The notes below the pieces were generated by a model, which searched no databases, was not told where the DNA came from, and saw only the letters and a program-made list of their open reading frames with translations. From Bryum argenteum (taxonomy: Eukaryota > Streptophyta > Bryopsida > Bryales > Bryaceae): DNA of 64,000 nt. The stretch spans positions 8,042,727-8,106,726 of the forward strand of contig CM073327.1 in assembly GCA_037043015.1 (NCBI GenBank), in the 5' to 3' direction. The position numbers and the translations under genes were made by a program. This document shows positions 57,266-64,000 of the stretch, one piece after another; positions within the stretch are counted from its first letter, which is position 1; each line of letters begins with the position of its first letter.

Positions 57266-58535
57266 CTAACAACTTGCCCGTGAGGCAGATGAGGTATGAT
57301 TGGGCACATGAGGTAGTGGCACGTGAGGCCGGGGCACAGGATTAAGAGTAAGAATCATAACCGCCGCAAACACCCCATAAGGCTTGTGATTCATACTCTT
57401 CAACATGTCGACCTTACTCCTATCTAAGCTCCAATTACTCCACTCTTTCTTCAGCAAGTCGTAGGCAATAAACACTCCTGTGCAAGATGTGAGTATGATA
57501 TAGTAGTCAAATCCAAGCACCGCCTCATTATCATTAGTAATTTGAACTATATTTCCTCTTTTGTGGCAATTCAACAACTCATGATTCTCGTCTCTCGTCT
57601 ATCATGGTCACAAGCAAGGACTGACCGCTGGCAACGTCCAATTCAAAAACCACTATTAAGCTGTTGCCGATTCCCACAAGGAACAATCGCCCGAGTGCCA
57701 TTGCTAGATGGGCCATCCTCACGTTCTTATACAACTCCACGCCCACATCCATCCATGTACCCCGCACAATGTCTAAAGTAAATAAATGATACTGATACTC
57801 TTGTCCGACCGTCGTGCCCCACAACATATACAACATCTCATTCATATGCAACATAAATAGCCTGCGACCTAACGCGTACCACCTCCGATTCTGAGGAGGC
57901 ATTTGGGATGAGAGTAATTTCTCTGGCAGAGAAATCTCTTGCCACACCCCCTCTCGCGAGTCAAAGCGCTCCAAGTAATTCTCCGAGCGTCCGATCACCC
58001 AAGCGACATACAACGTGAAAGAGGAGTAGTCCTCTGCAACACACATCGCTCCAGCCTTGAAGATTCTTCCATCACTAAATGCGGGAAAAGGTGGAATCGC
58101 AATCACCGAACTCGTCACAGGATTGACTACTTGCATAACCGAAGCTGGCGAGCTCCACAGCACGCACACAAAGCCCTTGTCTGCCGCTACAGTTTGACAC
58201 TTACTCAACTGACTTCTGGGGGCATTTCGCTCGTGCAGAGACCCCATGCTGATCGACCAGAATTTTTGCCTGCTAGGATCAAAAATCTCCCAGCAGTTGC
58301 GGAGGAGGTTTTGGACCTCAACGTCCGTCTTTCCCAAGCCGGGTTTGAAAGCGATTGGTGCTTTAATGATGTACTTGTCCTTCGGTCGAGCCTTGAGTGC
58401 GAATTCGCGGTCATGGGTGAGCTTGTTCCATGCTTTACATACAACTCGAAACCGACAAAGATCTGGCACTGAACAGCACTTCAGGATATGATTGTGCAGA
58501 TCGGCCGGTAAGTGCTTCCATACGCCCGCGTCCAT
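57266..58535 (-). CDS. F-box protein, C-terminus frameshifted by a 7-bp tandem duplication
   Basis: F-box proteins are substrate receptors of SCF ubiquitin ligases; the F-box binds SKP1. The frame starts at ATG 58535, followed by the F-box (VWKHLPADLHNHILKCCS, then FRVVCKAWNKL). A long beta-rich, kelch-like region follows, with repeated aromatic and Gly pairs (FWSISMGSL, LYVAWVIGRSE). The open frame ends at 57579 (318 aa). A perfect 7-bp tandem duplication (plus-strand TCTCGTC at 57586-57592 and 57593-57599) causes the shift. Without one copy the frame would continue to a stop at 57266, making about 420 aa. The downstream frame (FDYYIILTSCTG, VFIAYDLLKKEW) is protein-like, so the truncation looks recent or allelic. 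A sequencing error is the alternative. No introns are seen, as in many F-box genes. Confidence 0.8.
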
Positions 58536-59480
58536 GGTGACGCCAGCCACCAAAGCCAGCTTTGCCAATCGGGTCACCTGATATCACACACACACACAAG
58601 TTCTTCTTCAGCACGTCGAGCTCGATGTTCAGTCCTACCAAATTTGCACTTGTGGCAAAGTTAACCTCTTGACCATTACCACAGTCTTGCAAATCTCAAG
58701 GAGCGGGAGATGATTCTTATGTAAGCAGGTTTTGGGATACACCAACAGTCGGTGACTTAGATGAGCATTCTATGTGTCGCCTCATGGTGATTCACTTACA
58801 CAATCGATTCTATAATCAGAACCTCCATCTCTAAAGGAATGGCATTCGTCGGGATAGTAAAGCTAACAGCTGGTGACTGTGTGCATTCCATCATTCCGGC
58901 TCGTCATGTTCCACAATTTTGACGATACACAACGATATTGGAAGGAGATGTATAAATACGTCTGCATATTCAGTATGATGTTGAGATCAACAGTGGAGCC
59001 TCAACTAGAATGGTATTTAAAGCTTGAATGATTACGCTAGTAGCGTACTCCGAAGGTCAGCACTCTCAGAACCCCCCCGCTTCATACTTAGATGTATCTC
59101 TCTATCCGCGTTTGTTAGAATTCCATCTCTCCTCCACAAGAATCTGCTCGTGTACCTTGGCTCAGACCCAAGTATTTAATGGATTTGGTGGAATGCGGAA
59201 GAGTAAAGAAAATGAGTTAAAATTGTACTGCTGCAAATTGGATGTAAGTTGAAAATGATATGCCTTGAAACGACGTGGCCGCTGAACCTCTGACCTGTAT
59301 CTATGAGCATGCCATTTAGCTTGCAAGTGCGTGCTGTCTGAGGTCATTGATCCTCTTGTTATCAAAACAGAACGCACTCGAAAAATGTATGCATTGCGGC
59401 ATTGTAGTCAATCCGAAGACATCATGATCACACTTTTCTTGGGTAGTACAACTGGTTGAATATGGACGTTTTTGCGGCTT
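58536..59480. other. Spacer upstream of the F-box gene
   Basis: No gene. A (CA)n run lies at about 58588-58599. Promoter elements are not assigned. Confidence 0.45.
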
Positions 59481-59583
59481 CGTACTCGAAAGTGGCGAGG
59501 ACATACAAGGTGGGCGCCAGTGTCCCGGGCTGCAAGTCACCCAGAGCTTGCAACTAACGCTGCTGTATTGTGTGCAAGGAGGT
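59481..59583 (+). repeat. Left member of a ~100-bp inverted pair flanking the Tc1 element
   Basis: The stretch with AAGTGGCGAGG, CAAGGTGGGCGCCA and GTATTGTGTGCAAGGAGG is about 75-80 percent identical by eye to the reverse complement of 61498-61599. The two lie outside the Tc1 terminal repeats, ~50 and ~155 bp away. Confidence 0.7.
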
Positions 59584-59635
59584 TTGTTTGTGTCCGTTCA
59601 CGTTTGAAGGCTCGGCATCCTTGGTTGTCATTGTA

Positions 59636-61342
59636 CAGTGGGGTACAGAAATAATTCGATTATTTTCTTGAGCCCCCACTGTTGTTGAAAAAAATCTTCT
59701 GATTGAATTAATTGCTGCGATCATGCTGTAAGGAGTTTGTCCCTGACATTTGGACATTGATTTTTAGGGTGAAAGAGGAATCTAATCGCATGTAATTGGC
59801 CATGTGTCTTCAAAATCATTGTAGAAATGTGATGATTAATGTGGAAATAGTTAGGTGAGCTAAAATATCACAGTTTTAATTAAGCATGCATGGAGCCAAC
59901 AAGATGAAGTGATTTTTTGGAATGCTTGCATGGGGTGACTTATATAATCCATGTGAAGATGTGAAGAACATTGGACTTGCACAGATTGAGATTGTAAAGT
60001 ACAGTCATACAGATTTTTGAAGTACTTTTTCTGAGTTTTGGACACTGTTAGCTTCTGTGACTCTTCTGTGTCTAACTAGAAGTTGGGTTGTGTTGTTTGA
60101 AGGCTTACAATTAGCATTATGAAGTATAGAACATTGTCCATTATGCAGAAAAATCAGATTGTGGGGATGAGGAAGGTTGGGATGAAGTGTAAGGACATTG
60201 CAGAATTCTTTAGTGCTCCATGTTCCACCATTTCAACAATCTTGAGTCGTTGGAAGGTTCATGGAAGCGTGGAGTCGTTGAAATCACGATGTGGTAGATC
60301 CAAGAAGTTGCCTGAGCGGGATTTTAGGGTGTTGTGTCGTGCTGTCTCATCAAATAGAAGGCATACTTTGGTAGAACTTGCAAACTTGGTGAGTGTTTCT
60401 CGAACTACCGTTCGATTCTACCTCCGTGAGTTTGGTTTTAGAAATTGTATAGCAGCTAGGAATCCATATTTGAATGTCAAACATAAAGCAGACATGCTTG
60501 TATTTGCACGTACACATGAGAGTTGGAAGTTTGAAAATTGGTGTAACATTATTTGGACGGATGAGTCGTCATTCGAAACTCGCAAAATTCCACGACAAAT
60601 TAGAGTGTGGCGGAACCGCGGAAGACATGTGAGAAATATAATTGGGATTGTATAGCACCAAGTTTTAAGTCTGGACGTAGTTTTGTAATGGTTTGGGGTG
60701 CCTTCACTGGCTTTGACAAGTCTCCACTAATCACAATTCTTTAAATAAAAGATCATCAAGTGATTTTGTCACTATCGTGTATGAAGGAGTATTAAGTGGT
60801 TTTTATTTCTTACATGATGACCCTGAGCAATTGATATTGATGGAGGATGGCGCTCCAGTCCACCGTAGCTCATTGCCACTGCAATGGAGACTTGCTCATG
60901 ATATAGAAAAGTTGGTTTGGCCTGCCAATTCACCGGACTTGAATCCAATAGAGAACGTTTGGATGGTTGTGAAAGATTCGCTCAAACATTATAGTAGACC
61001 TAATAGTACTTGTAAGCTAAAAATGATAGAAAAATATATCTATAGAGTGGCTTTGTACATTGATTTCCACTATGCCTTATAGGATGCAAGCGGTGATTGC
61101 AGCTGGGGGTGGTAGTACGAGATGGTAGATAGTATGTAACAAAAAACACTCTTCATGTATATTTTCACAAGTTTATTATTCAAACTTGTTATAATATGAA
61201 AGTAGACTCTACTATCTTTGCAATGCACTTTACGGCGTAGAAATTTGTTCATTTTTGAAACTGCTGGAACTATTTGAAGTTGAGTGATCTCAGAGAGTGA
61301 TTGACCCTGAAAAAAAATTTGAATTATTTCTGTACCCGACTG
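59636..61342 (+). mobile_element. Tc1-type (DD34E) transposon, 1707 bp with both ends
   Basis: The left end starts CAGTGGGGTACAGAAATAAT and the right end is the inverse of CAGTCGGGTACAGAAATAAT; 22 of the first 24 bases agree. TA flanks both ends (59634-59635 and 61343-61344), the Tc1/mariner target duplication. It contains one frameshifted transposase gene. The size is typical of Tc1 elements. The catalytic spacing is DD34E, whereas plant mariner-like elements are usually DD39D. Confidence 0.88.
60119..61128 (+). pseudogene. Tc1-like DD34E transposase with frameshifts
   Basis: A cut-and-paste transposase. The N-terminal region has a paired helix-turn-helix-type domain (IAEFFSAPCSTISTILSRW, GRSKKLPERD, VSVSRTTVRFYLREFGF). 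The catalytic triad is Asp in IIWTDESSFE, Asp in LILMEDGAPVH, and Glu in SPDLNPIENVW, with 34 residues between the last two. The frame shifts near 60640, near 60745 and just before the end, where MPYRMQAVIAAGGGSTRW continues in another frame to the stop at 61126. It is therefore inactive as it stands, though all three acidic residues survive and decay is light. The start is the ATG at 60119. Confidence 0.85.
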
Positions 61343-61497
61343 TACATTCAACACTCTTAAATGTGTGCTACGTGCTTCTGGTGTGGATGGTTTTCTCGCG
61401 ATCTCGCAGCTGTGCAGTAACGGCGCACCTGCAATTGTTGCAACCATTTATCCATGATGAGGTTCAGATGGTCCAAATGTGGAGAGGCGCAACTTTC

Positions 61498-61599
61498 CCT
61501 CCTTACACACTATACAATAGTGGTTGTTGCAGGCTCTGGATAACTTGCCGCCAGGTCATTGGCGCCCACCTTGTTTGTCCTCAGCCACTTTCTCGTATG
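61498..61599 (-). repeat. Right member of the inverted pair flanking the Tc1 element
   Basis: It is the inverse of 59481-59583. On the minus strand it reads GAGAAAGTGGCTGAGG then CAAGGTGGGCGCCAATG. It may be part of an older dispersed repeat into which the Tc1 element inserted. Confidence 0.7.
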
Positions 61600-61654
61600 G
61601 GATGAGGTTCCCTTTAGAGCAATTGAAATGCCTCATTTCAACTATGTCCAGTCA

Positions 61655-61710
61655 TATTAAAGGAGTGATTTGAGCTACAGGTGGAGGCACAAGATGGTAG
61701 ATAGTGTAGA
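61655..61710 (+). mobile_element. Tail fragment of a second Tc1-like transposase
   Basis: A segment ending GGAGGCACAAGATGGTAGATAG resembles the tail of the transposase above (GGTAGTACGAGATGGTAGATAG), including the stop and the following bases. Nothing else of a second copy was recognised. Confidence 0.5.
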
Positions 61711-63434
61711 AAAAAAATACAAATTCTTATTCATTTTGGTGGTTTTTGTATACGAGTTATGTATTATTGTGAGTTATGTATTATTGAACGAGACTTATAA
61801 CTAGTATTGCAATTTAAAATTCCAAAATCTTTCAATCTTTGAGCCAGTTATTGCATTCAAAAGTTTGTACCTCAATTTATACCTCACTATTCTCATGTTC
61901 TCTCGTGTTCTCAGGACATGCACAATAAAGGCAAATTTAAAGCTTAATTGATTGGTTAAAACTGGGGTACATAATGTTGAAAACACCTCAATATGTCACT
62001 ATGTAACATTGGCTTTTCTAGTATACATCGTACATACATTGTTATTAAAGATCCTTGTATAATTCGTGTGGTGGGAATCCTATGAAAGTGGTCACCTTAG
62101 CAAAAAATATTGCAACAAATAGTAGCATTGTCTTGATGAAAGGATCGAGCAACCTTGGGAAACCCCAACTTGTAGTTGGAAACCCCAACTTGTAGTTGGA
62201 AACCCCAACTTGTAGTTGGTCCCGTATTTTTCACTAAAATAGGAGTCGATTATGAGCTTATCATGGAAGCGATCCAATTGGTTCTTGAACATCTATGATA
62301 TCTAATTATTTTTTTTTGAGCATCTGCAAGTCCTAAAGTTCTCCATCCACCTCCATCCTATCGGTCCCATAGATAATTGATTGTACCAATCCAACACCAA
62401 TCCAACATCGGCATTTTCACATCAATATGTGGAGAGCAACCCTTCTGCCTCTACACTTTCATGTCTACAACTGCAACAAAGATGGAGGGCTACCTCATAC
62501 CTTCAAACTCATAGACACATAGTAACCCACCTCCATGTTTTCCAATGTGGCATATATCAAAACCAACTCTCATCATGCCTTCAACACGTTTCAGTAGTCA
62601 ACCACCTCTATCTCTGTGAGCAATATCCAACGGAAAGAGCTCTCCCACAACATACTCTGAGGACTAAGTACTTTCATATTTCACTAATAAAGCAGAGGCA
62701 GATCAAATTAAAATTACCAATACCATGGTTCACGGAAACATGTTTCGATAACAATACTTAGAAAACAGTACATAATTAAATACCATGTCCAGTCGGACCT
62801 TATCAGTTACAATCCGTTCCTTCCCAAGGAGATGCAAACAATCACAATGAACATGAGCCAAGAAATACCAAACCTCATACCGAGCCTCTCAGGTGGTTCA
62901 TCTAGACGTGCAGAATCAGGAGATTATTTAAAGGAGTGCTTGAAAGTGGAGGAGAGGTCTGTAATGATCTAACTTGGTGCGTTGTTTAGAGTTCCATGTT
63001 CTTTGCAACTAGATCTTGATCGCATTCATTGTAGGCATGGCCAAGCACTTGAGGATTCACTTCCCTGTCATCCTCTTCCTTCTCACATTGTTGTATGTAC
63101 ACTCACATTGTTGTACATGGCAACCACGTTGCAGACTGTTAAATTTATAGATCGTGCATTTTGTATAAATTGTATATATATTATTTCATAATGTACATTG
63201 TGTTTTATATAAGAGTTTCATGGAATGGTCTGTGAAGTCACGGCTATTGGTATCTCTGTACAAATTGTTCAGTATCTATAATAGTGACTAGTGTACTAAC
63301 TACAGAACATGTCTAACACTCCCACTAAATCACATACATCACTTGTCTAACACTCCCACTACTAGGATACTAGTCTCAATGTTTTTAATTCATTCTGATT
63401 TATCATCTAGTCGTCATCCATTCTGCCACTTATC
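61711..63434. other. Spacer with short repeats
   Basis: No gene supported. It includes a short duplication of GAGTTATGTATTATTG near 61754-61785, the 20-bp palindromic array at 62161-62220, and a TGTCTAACACTCCCACTA motif twice near 63309 and 63345. The last motif resembles sequence found near retrotransposon LTRs but lacks supporting structure. Confidence 0.45.
62161..62220. repeat. 20-bp tandem repeat with internal palindrome, three copies
   Basis: Three exact units of AACCCCAACTTGTAGTTGGA, apart from the last base. Each contains CCAACTTGTAGTTGG, a 6-bp inverted repeat around TGT, so each unit can form a small hairpin. The array might be a protein-binding cluster; no evidence. Confidence 0.95.
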
Positions 63435-63686
63435 TTGTCGAGGCTTAGGGTTTACAACTCTTTCGTCTTTGTTCCGTGGTTGGTTACTGCGGCGGCGACG
63501 GCGTTTTCCTTCTGGTTGTTAATCTTGTCTACGGCCTTCATCATGCGCACCAGACGTACGTGGACGATGATGAAGTTCACGAGCACAATTGCAGGGTGCT
63601 TGTTTGCTTGTAACACCAATAACATATTAATCGGTATTTTGTTGCCTTGCTTTTCCGACAACTTCCCATTGTTCTTTAAGATTAAG
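63435..63686 (+). CDS. Possible first exon of a gene running off the right edge
   Basis: A frame from ATG 63435 ends at a strong donor (ATTAAG|GTAAGT). It would encode two hydrophobic segments (FVPWLVTAAATAFSFWLLIL and a later one). A TTAGGGTTT telo-box-like sequence lies at 63445, inside the frame, so the exon may instead be a non-coding leader. The opposite strand also has a frame (63452-63661) of similar quality. Identity unknown; the strand is uncertain. Confidence 0.25.
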
Positions 63687-64000
63687 GTAAGTTGTTAATA
63701 TACGCATTCTGCAAACAGCTTCATTAAGGTTCTCGTTGACATCTTGAATAAATTGAGTAACTTTTGTTTCTTTCGAGTTGGTTGCTGTAGGTGTTTTGTA
63801 ACTTTTTTTCAAGCTGATCGCCTGAGAGTTGATGAAGTGACGTTGGAGTAGTGGAGTTTGATCTTCATGAAAAATCTTCTTATTATGAGGTAAGTACTGT
63901 CCGCACATATCTTGCTTCTGCATTGTTAACTTTATTAAGTTGATAGTTGGTGGATATGAGTTGACAGGTTGCCTTTTATGTCGACTTGTTTGAAATTTTA
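63687..64000. other. Right edge of window, unresolved
   Basis: If the exon at 63435 is real, this is intron sequence. The minus-strand frame at 63627-63923 is the alternative reading. Neither could be confirmed. Confidence 0.3.

Noticed and set aside
59636..61342. Plant mariner-like (DD39D, Stowaway partner) assignment
   Set aside because: The last catalytic residue is Glu in SPDLNPIENVW with 34-residue spacing, which is Tc1-type.
63300..63365. LTR-retrotransposon end suggested by TGTCTAACACTCCCACTA repeated twice
   Set aside because: No paired LTR, primer binding site or polyprotein was found nearby.

Overview
The window reads as nuclear DNA of a land plant. Its genes are split by GT-AG introns, spacers are long and AT-rich, and the protein families are plant ones: an MBD9-type chromatin protein, a beta carbonic anhydrase with a transit-like leader, and an F-box protein. 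Front-end desaturase and plant-type P450 relics, together with piggyBac and Tc1-type DNA transposons, make a non-seed plant (moss, liverwort, lycophyte or fern) more likely than a flowering plant. That last step is inference.

Layout. 1-17.4 kb is transposon-dominated: TTAA-flanked piggyBac-type fragments, two mini-CACTA elements, an open piggyBac transposase frame (4927-7848, all catalytic Asp residues kept), relics of a fatty-acid desaturase and a P450, and an unrecognised intact 326-codon frame (14758-15738). 17.8-34.1 kb is the gene-rich block. It holds two minus-strand genes whose exons could be joined with every splice phase agreeing: a 423-aa membrane-anchored coiled-coil protein (9 exons) and a 2459-aa MBD9 homologue (13 coding exons). 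A promoter-like stretch with E2F-type sites and a telo-box lies upstream of MBD9. 34.3-49.6 kb is again repeats: a 30-38 bp minisatellite, a second decayed piggyBac gene split by a 2.6 kb CACTA element with a GAG target duplication, and piggyBac-type non-autonomous elements. 49.6-58.6 kb carries beta carbonic anhydrase (7 exons, plus), a 249-aa coiled-coil protein (5 exons, minus), a 28-bp minisatellite open in three frames, and an F-box gene cut short by a 7-bp tandem duplication. 59.5-61.6 kb is a Tc1-type DD34E element with both terminal repeats and TA duplications. The rest is spacer.

The main systems-level signal is a possible piggyBac family at work in a plant: one candidate source transposase, a second dead lineage, and non-autonomous derivatives of about 980 bp and about 240 bp that share CCCYTAAACGTC-like ends inside TTAA duplications. 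CACTA elements have inserted into or beside these copies. Exon joins were made by eye from splice signals and phase; no database search or alignment program was used.
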